Origin: Pseudomonas sp. 8AS
GTDB lineage: Bacteria; Pseudomonadota; Gammaproteobacteria; Pseudomonadales; Pseudomonadaceae
Assembly (NCBI RefSeq): GCF_902506505.1
Contig: NZ_LR733406.1
Span: forward strand, 2,626,227 to 2,690,226
Direction: 5' to 3'
Length of the DNA stretch: 64,000 bases
Shown here: piece after piece, positions 17,217 to 26,819 of the stretch
Numbering within the stretch: the first letter of the stretch is position 1
Layout: each line of letters opens with the position of its first letter
The notes under the pieces: generated by a model
Database searches by the model: none
Told to the model about the DNA's origin: nothing
What the model saw: only the letters and a program-made list of their open reading frames with translations
Translations under genes and position numbers: made by a program

Positions 17217-17978
17217 ATGTTGTTGAAGCGTCTGACGATGGCGGTGCTGGGCCTGGGCCTGCTGTTTTCCGCCCTGGCCCGTGCCGAAGTGCCGGCCGAC
17301 TACAAGGTCGTGCTGCTGACCGAGAACTTCCCGCCCTACAACATGGCGACCAACGGCAAGAACTACGCCCGCGAGGAAAACCTCGATGGCATCGCCGTGA
17401 AGGTGGTCGGCGAGATGTTCAAGAAGGCCGGCATCCAGTACCACATGACGCTGCGTTTCCCCTGGGCGCGCATCTACAAGATGGCCCTGGAACTGCCCGA
17501 CCATGGCGTGTTCGTGGCGGCCAAGCTGCCGGAGCGGGAAAAGCTGTTCAAATGGGTCGGCCCGATCGGCCCGGACGACTGGGTGATGCTGGCCAAGGCC
17601 GACAGCCCGATCAGCCTGCTCAGCCTGGAACAGGCCAGGCAGTACCGCATCGGCGCCTACAAGGGCGACGCCATCGACGAGCACCTGCGCAAACAGGGTC
17701 TGGAGCCGCTCAGCTCGCTGCGCGACCAGGAGAACGTGGCCAAGCTGATGAACGGGCAGATCGACCTGTGGGCCACCGGCGACCCCGCCGGCCGTTACCT
17801 GGCCAAGCTGGAGGGCGTCAGCGGGCTGAAGACCGTGCTGCGCTTCGACAGTGCCGAGCTGTACCTGGCCCTCAACCCGGAAACCCCGGACGAGGTGGTC
17901 GAGCGTCTGCAGAAGGCCCTCGACCAGATGCGCGCCGATGGCACGGTGGACAAGATCTTCCAGAGCTACGTGGAGTAA
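17217..17978 (+). CDS. Extracellular solute-binding protein (family 3), orphan, copy 2
   Basis: 253 residues; signal peptide ends LARA-EV. It is collinear with copy 1 throughout (YKVVLLTENFPPYNMATNGKNY, LRFPWARIYKMALE, LFKWVGPIG, DLWATGDPAGRYLAKLEGVSGLKTVLRF), so the pair is a tandem duplication. No transporter membrane genes adjoin. ATG 17217 is chosen because AAGGAA lies 6 nt upstream; ATG 17211 is too close to it. A terminator follows. Confidence 0.87.
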   Translation: MLLKRLTMAVLGLGLLFSALARAEVPADYKVVLLTENFPPYNMATNGKNYAREENLDGIAVKVVGEMFKKAGIQYHMTLRFPWARIYKMALELPDHGVFVAAKLPEREKLFKWVGPIGPDDWVMLAKADSPISLLSLEQARQYRIGAYKGDAIDEHLRKQGLEPLSSLRDQENVAKLMNGQIDLWATGDPAGRYLAKLEGVSGLKTVLRFDSAELYLALNPETPDEVVERLQKALDQMRADGTVDKIFQSYVE

Positions 17979-17992
17979 TTCTGGCGGACAGG

Positions 17993-18020
17993 AAAAACCC
18001 GGGCTTGCCCGGGTTTTTTG
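17993..18020. terminator. Terminator after the tandem solute-binding proteins
   Basis: aaaacccgggc (17994-18004) pairs with gcccgggtttt (18007-18017) followed by more T. Symmetric A and T runs allow use by the convergent ctpA as well. Confidence 0.85.
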
Positions 18021-18074
18021 TTTTTTCCACTCGCCTTGGAGACTGCTTACGATCTTTTGACCCTAGGCGGGCTC

Positions 18075-19382
18075 TCAGTCGCCGCGGGTGACGCTCAGAC
18101 CCTTGAGCAGGTTGAGCGCCTGGCTCAGCTGGTAGTCGTCGTCCTGCGGGCGTGCCGGCTTCTCGCTCTTCTTGCCGCTGGGCTTGTCCGCGCCGCCGTT
18201 GCCGTTGCCCAGGTGGCCCTGCAGGTCGGCTTCCTTGATGCTTTCGCTGTCCTGCTCGCGGGTCAGCTTGGCGCGCGCCACCTCGATGTCCGGGACTATG
18301 CCCTGGGCCTGGATCGAGCGGCCCTTGGGGGTGTAGTACAGGGCGGTGGTGAGCTTCAGGGCGCGGTCGTTGTTCAGCGGCAGCACGGTCTGCACCGAGC
18401 CCTTGCCGAAGCTGTCGGTGCCCATCAGCACGCCGCGCTTGTGGTCCTGCAGGGCGCCGGCGACGATCTCCGAGGCCGAGGCGCTGCCACCGTTGATCAG
18501 CACCACCAGCGGCACGCCTTCGCTGGCGTCGGCCGGGTCGGCGTTGAAGCGCAGTTCCGAGTTGGCGATCCGGCCCTCGGTGTAGACGATCAGGCCCTTC
18601 TTGAGGAAGTGGTCGGTGACTTCCACCGCCGCCTGCAGCACGCCGCCGGGGTTGTTGCGCAGGTCGAGGACCAGGCCGCGCAGCTTGCCGCCGTTGTCCT
18701 TGCGCAGCTTGGCCAGGGCCTTGCCGACTTCCTCGCCGGTGTTGATCTGGAACTGGGTGATGCGCAGCAGGCCGTAGCCGTCTTCGAGCAGCTGGCTCTT
18801 CACGCTCTTGACCTTGATCACCGCGCGGGTCAGTTCCACATCGAACGGCTGGCCGCCTTCGCGCACCAGGGTCAGGACGATCTTGCTGCCGGCCTTGCCG
18901 CGCATCTTGTCCACCGCTTCCATCAGCGACAGGCCCTTGGTCGGCTGGCCGTCGATCTTGAAGATCAGGTCGCCGGGCTGGATGCCGGCGCGCGAGGCCG
19001 GGGTGTCGTCGATCGGCGTGACCACCTTGAGGAAGCTGTCCTCCACGCCGACTTCTATCCCCAGGCCGCCGAATTCGCCGCTGGTGCTTTCCTGCAGTTC
19101 GGCGAAGGCTTCCGGCTCCAGGTAGGCGGAGTGCGGGTCGAGGTTGCTGAGCATGCCCTTGATGGCGTTTTCCAGCAGGGTCTTGTCGTCCACCGGCTCG
19201 ACATAGGCCGACTTGATGCGGTCCATCACCTCGGCGAAGGTGCGCAGTTCATCCAGCGGCAAGGGTGCCTTGGCGTTTTCCACCGGGGCCGCCACCGGCT
19301 CGGGCGCGGCCTGCAGGGCAGGGCTGCCCGCCAGCAGGCCGAGGGCCAGGGCGAGAGGGGTGAGGCGGTGGAAATGCGACAT
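18075..19382 (-). CDS. ctpA: C-terminal processing peptidase CtpA (S41 family)
   Basis: 435 residues. Signal peptide MSHFHRLTPLALALGLLAGSPALQA; PDZ domain ~85-165 (GGLGIEVGVEDSFLKVVTPIDDTPASRAGI); the Ser-Lys catalytic pair lies in LINGGSASASEIVAGAL and TDSFGKGSVQT. In P. aeruginosa CtpA degrades peptidoglycan cross-link hydrolases with its lipoprotein partner. A Lys/Pro/Gly-rich tail (~390-420) precedes the C-terminal helix. GGGAG 5 nt before ATG 19382. Downstream of envC by 41 nt, same operon. Confidence 0.94.
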   Translation of the reverse strand: MSHFHRLTPLALALGLLAGSPALQAAPEPVAAPVENAKAPLPLDELRTFAEVMDRIKSAYVEPVDDKTLLENAIKGMLSNLDPHSAYLEPEAFAELQESTSGEFGGLGIEVGVEDSFLKVVTPIDDTPASRAGIQPGDLIFKIDGQPTKGLSLMEAVDKMRGKAGSKIVLTLVREGGQPFDVELTRAVIKVKSVKSQLLEDGYGLLRITQFQINTGEEVGKALAKLRKDNGGKLRGLVLDLRNNPGGVLQAAVEVTDHFLKKGLIVYTEGRIANSELRFNADPADASEGVPLVVLINGGSASASEIVAGALQDHKRGVLMGTDSFGKGSVQTVLPLNNDRALKLTTALYYTPKGRSIQAQGIVPDIEVARAKLTREQDSESIKEADLQGHLGNGNGGADKPSGKKSEKPARPQDDDYQLSQALNLLKGLSVTRGD

Positions 19383-19423
19383 GTGAACTCCCAGAAATAA
19401 TTGCGGGTGGCGCTCTCGGGCGG

Positions 19424-20665
19424 TCAGCCGCGGCACCACTGTGCGGGATCGCTCGGGCGGCCCTGCTGGCGAATGGCGAAATACAGGGCGGGCGTGTCCT
19501 GCCCGCCGCTGGTGCCGACGGTGGCAATCGATTCGCCGGCCTTGACGATGTCGCCGGCTTCCTTGAGCAGGCTCTGGTTGTGGCCATACAGGCTCAGGTA
19601 GCCGTTGCCGTGATCGAGGATGACCAGAAGCCCGGCGCCGCGCAACCAGTCGGCGAACACCACCCGCCCGCCATGCACGGCATGCACCTGGCTGCCGGCG
19701 CTGGCGCCGATCAGCACGCCGTCCCACTTGGTGCGGGCATCACCACCGCGCGGCGTGCCGTAGCGCGCCACCACCCGGCCGTTGACCGGCCACGGCAACT
19801 TGCCCTTGGCGCTGGCAAAGGGGCCGCCATAGCTGGCGCCGCTGTTGCTCACGGCCGGGCCGAGGGCCAGCGGCTGGCTGTTCGGCTGGCGTGCCTGCTG
19901 CTGTTCGAGCAGGGCCAGGCGCTGTGCTTCTGCCGCCTCGCGGGCCTGGCGGGCGAGGGTTTCCTCGATGGTCTTGAGCACGCGGGTCAGTTCGGCCTGT
20001 TCCTGCTGGCGTGCCTTGAGCTTGTGGTCGCCGGCGCTGTACTGCTTGTTCAGCTTGGCCAGGGCCTGCTGGCGCTCCTTGCGCGCGGCGGCGAGCTGCT
20101 CGCGGCGGCTGTCCAGGGCGCTTTTCTGCTCGCCCAGCTGGGCCTGCTGGGTGGCGATGTCGGTTTCGATGTTGGCCAGCTGGCGCAGGGTCTCGTTGAA
20201 CGCGGCCAGCTGCTCCAGGCGCGCCTGGCCGAGGTAGTCGTAGTAGGTGAGGGTGCGCGAGAACTTTTCCGGCTGCTGCTGGTTAAGCAGCAGGCGCAGC
20301 GGCTCCTGCTGGCCGCCCTGGTAGGCCGCGCGGGCCTGGATGCCGATCAGGCGCTGCTGTTCAAGGCGCGATTGCTGGAGTTTTTTTTTCTCCTGGTCGA
20401 GACGCTGCAGCTCCTGCTCGCTCTTGTTCATCTCCTGCTGCAGGCCGTTGACCTGCTTCTGCAGCTGGCCCATCTCGCTTTCGGTGCGCTTGAGGTCCTT
20501 CTGCACCCCGGATTTTTCTTTCTGCAGCTGTTCGAGCAGCTTCTTCAGCTCGGCGACATCGGCGCGCGCGGCTTCCAGCTGTTTTTGGGCGTCGGCTTTC
20601 TCGTCGGCGAAGGCGGCCGGGGCGAGCAGGCTGGTCAGGACTATCAGGGCGAGGGCGCGAAACAT
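19424..20665 (-). CDS. envC: Murein hydrolase activator EnvC
   Basis: 413 residues. Signal peptide (MFRALALIVLTSLLAPAAFA), then about 230 residues of heptad-rich coiled coil, then a LytM/M23 domain. The LytM metal ligands are changed (KWDGVLIG, YLSLYGHN, ALYFAIRQ in place of the HxxxD and HxH sets), as in EnvC, which activates amidases AmiA/B at the septum rather than cutting itself. No clear ribosome site was found for ATG 20665; an upstream in-frame start at 20722 is possible but breaks the signal peptide. Confidence 0.92.
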   Translation of the reverse strand: MFRALALIVLTSLLAPAAFADEKADAQKQLEAARADVAELKKLLEQLQKEKSGVQKDLKRTESEMGQLQKQVNGLQQEMNKSEQELQRLDQEKKKLQQSRLEQQRLIGIQARAAYQGGQQEPLRLLLNQQQPEKFSRTLTYYDYLGQARLEQLAAFNETLRQLANIETDIATQQAQLGEQKSALDSRREQLAAARKERQQALAKLNKQYSAGDHKLKARQQEQAELTRVLKTIEETLARQAREAAEAQRLALLEQQQARQPNSQPLALGPAVSNSGASYGGPFASAKGKLPWPVNGRVVARYGTPRGGDARTKWDGVLIGASAGSQVHAVHGGRVVFADWLRGAGLLVILDHGNGYLSLYGHNQSLLKEAGDIVKAGESIATVGTSGGQDTPALYFAIRQQGRPSDPAQWCRG

Positions 20666-20720
20666 GGGCTGTGCAGCACCTGGAGCGGGGAGTCGGCCTA
20701 GTATGCCCGTCGCGCCGCGC

Positions 20721-20757
20721 AAAAAAAACGCCCGCCGACGAGAGCCGGCAGGCGTTT
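20721..20757 (-). terminator. Terminator of gpmI
   Basis: On the minus strand a hairpin with arms AAACGCC and GGCGTTT, extended by an inner G/C pairing, is followed by eight T (plus-strand A-run 20721-20728). Located between gpmI and envC. Confidence 0.85.
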
Positions 20758-20773
20758 CGCGACGTGGGGCGCT

Positions 20774-22309
20774 TTATTTCAGACTGATGATGCTGGTGCC
20801 GGTCATTTCCTGCGGGATCGGCAGGCCCATCAGGGTCAGCAGGGTCGGCGCCACGTCGGCCAGCACGCCGCCTTCACGGAGGCTCGCCGGGCGTTTGCCG
20901 ACATAGATGAACGGCACCGGCTCGCAGGTGTGCGCGGTGTGCGCCTGGCCGGTGCACTCGTCTTCCATCTGCTCGACGTTGCCGTGGTCGGCGGTGATCA
21001 GCGCTTCGCCGCCGACCTTGTCCAGCGCGGCAACGATGCGCCCGACGCAGGTGTCCAGGCATTCCACGGCGGCCACGGCGGCAGAGAACACGCCGGTATG
21101 GCCGACCATGTCGCCGTTGGCGTAGTTGACGATGATCACGTCATACCGCTGGTTCTCGATGGCCTCGACGATCTTGTCGGTCACTTGCGGCGCGCTCATC
21201 TGCGGCTGCAGGTCGTAGGTGGCGACGTTCGGCGAGGGGATGAGGATGCGCTCCTCTCCGGCGAACGGCTCTTCGCGGCCGCCGGAGAAGAAGAAGGTGA
21301 CGTGGGCGTACTTCTCGGTCTCGGCGATGCGCAGCTGGGTCTTGCCGTTGTTCGCCAGGTACTCGCCGAGCACGTTGGTCAGGGGTTCCGGCTTGTAGGC
21401 GCTGGGCGCCGGGATGCTCGCCGCGTACTGGGTGAGCATGATGAAGCCGGCCAGTTGCGGCACACGCGCGCGCTCGAACTCGTTGAACCCGGGCTCGACG
21501 AAGGCGCGGGTCAGCTCGCGGGCGCGGTCGGCGCGGAAGTTCATGAACACGATGGCGTCGCCGTCTTCGACTTTCACCGGGGTGCCGATAGTGGTGGCCT
21601 TGACGAATTCGTCGCTCTCGCCGCGCTCGTAGGCGGCGGCCAGGCCCTCAACGGCGCTGGCGGCATTGAACTGGCCCTGGCCTTCGACGATCAGGTGGTA
21701 GGCCTGCTCGACGCGGTCCCAGCGGTTGTCGCGGTCCATGGCGAAGTAGCGGCCGGTGAGGCTGGCGATGCGGCCCTTGCCGAGCCTGGCGAAGGTGGCG
21801 TCGAGCAGCTCGATGGACGGCTGGGCGCTTTTCGGCGGGGTATCGCGGCCGTCGAGGAAGGCGTGCAGGTAGATCTTCTCGGCGCCGCGCCCGGCGGCCA
21901 GCTCGGCCATGGCCACCAGGTGGTCCTGGTGGCTGTGCACGCCGCCATCCGACAGCAGGCCGAGGATATGCACGGCCTTACCGGCGCTTACGGCCTTGTC
22001 CACGGCACCGGTGATGGCGGCATTGCTGAAGAACTCGCCATCGCGGATCGCCTTGGTCACCCGGGTGAAGTCCTGGTACACCACGCGGCCGGCGCCGAGG
22101 TTCATGTGGCCGACCTCGGAGTTGCCCATCTGCCCGTCCGGCAGGCCGACATCCATGCCGCTGCCTGAGATCAAACCATGCGGCTGGGTGGCGCGCAGGC
22201 GGTCGTAGACCGGCGTGTGGGCCGCGTGGATGGCGTTGTACTCGGGGTTGTCGCTGTGGCCGAAGCCGTCGAGGATGATCAGGACCAGGGGTTTGGGCGT
22301 GGCGCTCAT
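20774..22309 (-). CDS. gpmI: 2,3-bisphosphoglycerate-independent phosphoglycerate mutase
   Basis: 511 residues, alkaline-phosphatase fold. [19 protein letters not shown] carries the first metal Asp; [22 protein letters not shown] contains the phospho-acceptor Ser; [13 protein letters not shown] [20 protein letters not shown] and [11 protein letters not shown] are metal/substrate motifs. Interconverts 3- and 2-phosphoglycerate in glycolysis. Start chosen at the conserved [11 protein letters not shown]; the frame extends upstream to 22378 but that part is not conserved-looking. Confidence 0.96.
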   Translation of the reverse strand: MSATPKPLVLIILDGFGHSDNPEYNAIHAAHTPVYDRLRATQPHGLISGSGMDVGLPDGQMGNSEVGHMNLGAGRVVYQDFTRVTKAIRDGEFFSNAAITGAVDKAVSAGKAVHILGLLSDGGVHSHQDHLVAMAELAAGRGAEKIYLHAFLDGRDTPPKSAQPSIELLDATFARLGKGRIASLTGRYFAMDRDNRWDRVEQAYHLIVEGQGQFNAASAVEGLAAAYERGESDEFVKATTIGTPVKVEDGDAIVFMNFRADRARELTRAFVEPGFNEFERARVPQLAGFIMLTQYAASIPAPSAYKPEPLTNVLGEYLANNGKTQLRIAETEKYAHVTFFFSGGREEPFAGEERILIPSPNVATYDLQPQMSAPQVTDKIVEAIENQRYDVIIVNYANGDMVGHTGVFSAAVAAVECLDTCVGRIVAALDKVGGEALITADHGNVEQMEDECTGQAHTAHTCEPVPFIYVGKRPASLREGGVLADVAPTLLTLMGLPIPQEMTGTSIISLK

Positions 22310-22391
22310 AAAAGCTGGCTCGCTGTGCATGGGTCGAAAAAGGTCGCACATTCTACGGTCAACGGCCCGCGCCGTCACCGCTGGGCGGGGC

Positions 22392-22419
22392 TTGGCCGAC
22401 CAGTGTGGCTGTGTATACT
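22392..22419 (+). promoter_or_regulatory. Putative sigma-70 promoter of the rhodanese-grxC-secB operon
   Basis: TTGGCC (22392-22397), 16-bp spacer, TATACT (22414-22419), 31 nt before the rhodanese ATG and divergent from gpmI. Confidence 0.6.
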
Positions 22420-22450
22420 GGCCGGCATTTTAACGCCCTGGAACTCCGCG

Positions 22451-22864
22451 ATGTTGGCCCACCTGATTGAATTTGCCACTAACCACTATGTACTGACCGC
22501 ATGCTTCGCCTTCCTGCTGGTGCTGCTGATCGTCACCGAGCTGCGCAAGGGCGGCAAGAGCCTGTCCAGCCGTGAGCTGACCAGCCTGGTCAACGGCGAG
22601 CAGGGCCTGGTGCTGGACGTGCGCAACAACAAGGACTTCGCCAGCGGCCACATCGTCGGCGCCCTGAACATCCCTTTCGACAAGCTCGCCAGCCGCATGG
22701 CCGAGCTGGACAAGCACAAGGCCAAGACCATCATCGTGGTCGATGCCATGGGCCAGCACGCCGGCAGCGTTGCCCGCGACCTGCAGAAGGCCGGCTTCAC
22801 CGCGGCCAAACTGGGCGGCGGCATCGCCACCTGGCGTGGCGACAACTTGCCCGTGGTCAAGTGA
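22451..22864 (+). CDS. Membrane-anchored rhodanese-like protein
   Basis: 137 residues. One N-terminal membrane segment (VLTACFAFLLVLLIVTEL, ~14-31), then a rhodanese domain (SSRELTSLVNGEQGLVLDVRNNKDFASGHIVGALNIPFDKLASRM). The loop that normally holds the active-site Cys reads IIVVDAMGQHAGS: no Cys, so classical sulfur transfer is unlikely. Homologues stand at the same place before grxC-secB in other Pseudomonas as far as I recall. One nt before the grxC start. Confidence 0.88.
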   Translation: MLAHLIEFATNHYVLTACFAFLLVLLIVTELRKGGKSLSSRELTSLVNGEQGLVLDVRNNKDFASGHIVGALNIPFDKLASRMAELDKHKAKTIIVVDAMGQHAGSVARDLQKAGFTAAKLGGGIATWRGDNLPVVK

Positions 22865-22865
22865 C

Positions 22866-23120
22866 ATGCCCGAGATTGTGGTTTACTCCAGCGCCTGGTG
22901 CCCCTACTGCGTCCGCGCCAAGCAACTGCTGAGCAGCAAGGGTGTGGCCTTCCACGACATCAGCGTCGACGGCAAGCCCGAGGCGCGCGCCGAGATGACG
23001 CGCAAGGCCGGGCGCACCTCGGTACCGCAGATCTGGATCGGCAGCACCCATGTCGGTGGCTGCGACGACCTTTATGCCCTGGAGCGCGCCGGCAAGCTGG
23101 ATGCGCTGCTGCAGGCCTGA
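22866..23120 (+). CDS. grxC: Glutaredoxin 3
   Basis: 84 residues. MPEIVVYSSAWCPYCVRAKQLL with the CPYC active site (Cys12, Cys15), SVPQIWIG cis-Pro loop and HVGGCDDLYALE glutathione-binding motif. Small thiol-disulfide oxidoreductase using glutathione. Starts 1 nt after the rhodanese stop; followed by secB after 35 nt. Confidence 0.96.
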   Translation: MPEIVVYSSAWCPYCVRAKQLLSSKGVAFHDISVDGKPEARAEMTRKAGRTSVPQIWIGSTHVGGCDDLYALERAGKLDALLQA

Positions 23121-23155
23121 ACCCTTTCAGAAACCCGTAATAAGAAGACTTCGTC

Positions 23156-23641
23156 ATGACTGAACAAGCAAACAACGGTGCCGCCCAAGCCGAGCAAGGG
23201 CCTCAGTTCTCCCTGCAGCGCATCTATGTGAAGGATCTGTCCTTCGAAGCGCCGAAGAGCCCGGAGATCTTCCGTCAGGAGTGGGCGCCGAGCGTCGCGC
23301 TGGACCTGAACACCCGTCAGAAGACCCTGGACGGCGACTTCCACGAAGTGGTGCTGACCCTCTCGGTGACCGTGAAGACCGGCGAAGAGACCGCCTTCAT
23401 CGCCGAAGTGCAGCAGGCCGGGATCTTCCTGATCAAGGGCCTGGATGCCGCGTCCATGAGCCACACCCTCGGCGCCTTCTGCCCGAACCTGCTGTTCCCC
23501 TACGCCCGCGAGACCCTGGACAGCCTGGTGGTGCGCGGTTCCTTCCCGGCGCTGATGCTGGCCCCGGTGAACTTCGACGCCCTCTACGCCCAGGAGCTGC
23601 AGCGCATGCAGTCCGCCGGCGAGGCGACCGCCCAGGCCTGA
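23156..23641 (+). CDS. secB: Protein-export chaperone SecB
   Basis: 161 residues, normal length. [49 protein letters not shown] and [34 protein letters not shown] are hallmark SecB segments. Tetrameric cytoplasmic chaperone that delivers preproteins to SecA. Last gene of the rhodanese-grxC-secB operon, terminator follows. Confidence 0.98.
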   Translation: MTEQANNGAAQAEQGPQFSLQRIYVKDLSFEAPKSPEIFRQEWAPSVALDLNTRQKTLDGDFHEVVLTLSVTVKTGEETAFIAEVQQAGIFLIKGLDAASMSHTLGAFCPNLLFPYARETLDSLVVRGSFPALMLAPVNFDALYAQELQRMQSAGEATAQA

Positions 23642-23659
23642 GGCCGGCGGTGATGAAAG

Positions 23660-23684
23660 AAGCGCCCCGCGGGGCGCTTTTTTT
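23660..23684 (+). terminator. Terminator of secB
   Basis: agcgcccc-gc-ggggcgct hairpin followed by TTTTTTT. Confidence 0.9.
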
Positions 23685-23699
23685 CTGCCTGGATTTACC

Positions 23700-23766
23700 T
23701 GATAGGGGCGGGCTCTGCTCGCGAAGCTTTTGCCTGGCCTGGGTTCGCGAGCAGAGCGCGCTCCTA
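23700..23766. repeat. REP-type inverted repeat between secB and trmL
   Basis: gctctgctcgcgaa (23712-23725) is the exact reverse complement of ttcgcgagcagagc (23744-23757). The flanks (ataggggcggg, gcgctcctac) are typical of Pseudomonas REP doublets. The right edge touches the stop codon of trmL. Confidence 0.8.
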
Positions 23767-24225
23767 CTGCATGGCGAAATCGTTCTGCCGCCAGGCCTCG
23801 TAGACCACCACGGCCACCGCGTTGGACAGGTTGAGGCTGCGGCACTCCGGGCGCATCGGCATGCGCAGGCGCTGCTGGTCGGGGATCTGTTCGAGGATCT
23901 CGCTGGGCAGGCCGCGGCTTTCCGGGCCGAACAGCAGCAGGTCGCCGCGGCGGAACTGCATTTGCGCGTAGCTGTGGCTGGCTTTTGTGGTGAATGCCAA
24001 TACCCTGTCGCACTGGGTCTCTGCGATGCAGTCGCGCAAGGATTGGTGGCGCTTCAAGGTCGCGTATTCGTGATAATCCAGGCCGGCGCGGCGCAGGCGC
24101 TTGTCGTCCAGTTCAAAACCCAGGGGCTCGATCAGGTGCAGCTGGCAGCCGGTGTTGGCGCACAAGCGGATGATGTTGCCGGTGTTCGGCGGGATCTCGG
24201 GCTGGAACAGAACGACATGGAACAT
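23764..24225 (-). CDS. trmL: tRNA (cytidine/uridine-34 2'-O)-methyltransferase
   Basis: 153 residues, SPOUT family. MFHVVLFQPEIPPNTGNIIRLCANTG is the signature start; LLLFGPESRGLP and the knot motif RSLNLSNAVAVVVYEAWRQ complete the AdoMet site. It methylates the wobble ribose of tRNA-Leu isoacceptors. Convergent to secB across the REP repeat. Confidence 0.95.
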   Translation of the reverse strand: MFHVVLFQPEIPPNTGNIIRLCANTGCQLHLIEPLGFELDDKRLRRAGLDYHEYATLKRHQSLRDCIAETQCDRVLAFTTKASHSYAQMQFRRGDLLLFGPESRGLPSEILEQIPDQQRLRMPMRPECRSLNLSNAVAVVVYEAWRQNDFAMQ

Positions 24226-24320
24226 GGGGCGGGCTCGGGACAGGGCGGAGGCCGACATTCTACAGTGTGCCACCGCGTGCCGTTGAGCGCGGGGGCGGCA
24301 GACTTGCAAGGGGGGCGCAG

Positions 24321-24923
24321 TTGGAGGACGTTACGCGAGAGAAGGCCGAGGCGGACGGGCTGTCCGCCGAAGAGCGCCGGCAGCTGCAGGCCCAGGCGCA
24401 GGAGGAGGCCGCGGCCGCGCGCCAGGCACAGGTCGAGCGCCTGCGCCGCGGTTCGCTCTGGCTGGCTGCGGTGATCCTCATGGGGCTGCTGGTGGGGCTG
24501 ATGATCGGCCGGGTGGTCAAGGGCGTGCCCAACCTGGCCAGCGTCAGGCCAACCGTGCAGGCCGAGGTCGCCGCGCGGGTTATCGAGGTGCGGCCGGAGC
24601 ATGGCGACCGTGGCCTGGTGCTGCAGATCCTGCTGGATCGCCCGCTGCCTTACCGGCGCAGCGAGGAAAGCGGCGCGGTGAGCCTGCGCCTGCCGGGTGC
24701 GCAGCTGGCCGGCGCGGCGCGGCGCGGCCGCGTTCAGGCGGACGGGCGCAGCCTGTCCTGGCGGGTCGAGAACCGGGGCGCGGATGTGCAGGTGCTGCTG
24801 GTCGGCCTGGGCGAGCGCCTCGAGGTGCACGAGCGCCTGGAGGCGGCCGGCGAGCACTGGTTGCTGCGGATCGAGGTGCCGCTGGCACCGCCCGCCGCGG
24901 TTGCCTCGCCTCCGGCCAGGTGA
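24321..24923 (+). CDS. Conserved-looking single-pass membrane protein of unknown function
   Basis: 200 residues, not recognised. A charged Glu/Gln/Ala/Arg-rich N-terminus (~1-43, likely helical) precedes one membrane segment (SLWLAAVILMGLLVGLMIGRVV, ~44-65) and a ~130-residue domain that is probably periplasmic and beta-rich (RVIEVRPEHGDRGLVLQILLDRPLPYRR). There is no ATG at the N-terminus. TTG 24321 is chosen because AAGGGGGG lies 5 nt upstream; GTG 24267 is the alternative. Divergent from trmL, terminator downstream. Confidence 0.65.
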   Translation: MEDVTREKAEADGLSAEERRQLQAQAQEEAAAARQAQVERLRRGSLWLAAVILMGLLVGLMIGRVVKGVPNLASVRPTVQAEVAARVIEVRPEHGDRGLVLQILLDRPLPYRRSEESGAVSLRLPGAQLAGAARRGRVQADGRSLSWRVENRGADVQVLLVGLGERLEVHERLEAAGEHWLLRIEVPLAPPAAVASPPAR

Positions 24924-24962
24924 CGCGGCTGGCGGGCCTTGACTGGTAGCGCCAGAAAGCAC

Positions 24963-24992
24963 AAAGGCCACCCGCGAAGGTGGCCTTTGTGT
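24963..24992 (+). terminator. Terminator after the membrane-protein gene
   Basis: aaaggccacc (24963-24972) pairs with ggtggccttt (24979-24988). Confidence 0.85.
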
Positions 24993-25231
24993 TGCACTTG
25001 TAAAAGAGGGGAATCCCCGGCCTGCCTGTACCAAGGTCCCCGAAACTGGGATTGCTAGAGTCTATGCAGGCTGTGTGCCAGTTTTATTACGACGGCTGCA
25101 GGCCTTGTGAATACTGGGTTGCAACGCTTTCTGGCGGTTCGCTGCGGGCGCTGGCGGGGCCGCGCTTGAACCGCTGCTGTGCACCGGAGCGAGGCGGGTG
25201 CATTGCTCTGGCGCACTGGCCTGATTGGGCT

Positions 25232-25305
25232 GAAGCGGCTCCTGCGGGAGGTCGCGTGGTCGCCCCAGGCGAAGGCCCGTGGGAGCGGCTTTAGCCGCCA
25301 AGCTC
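25232..25305. repeat. REP-like element
   Basis: gaagcggctcctgcgggag and gtgggagcggctttagccgcc are the typical Pseudomonas GTGGGAGCGGCTTNAGCCGC units in facing orientation. Confidence 0.7.
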
Positions 25306-25334
25306 TTTCAGATCGCCGTTGTGCGGCGCCATGA

Positions 25335-25360
25335 AAAACGGGCCCGATCGGGCCCGTTTT
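25335..25360 (-). terminator. Terminator of ntrC
   Basis: aaaacgggccc (25335-25345), loop gatc, gggcccgtttt (25350-25360); U-tract on the minus strand, 24 nt after the ntrC stop. Confidence 0.88.
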
Positions 25361-25383
25361 CTGGGTGGTGCCGAGCGTGAGGC

Positions 25384-26817
<1,434 letters not shown>

Positions 26818-26819
26818 GA

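Larger units (their letters stand above)
24924..25383. other. Gene-free stretch with terminators and REP element
   Basis: These 460 bases between convergent genes hold two terminators (24963-24988 and 25335-25360) and a REP-like region (about 25232-25305). No coding sequence that I would support; short frames here have shadow-like composition. Confidence 0.6.
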
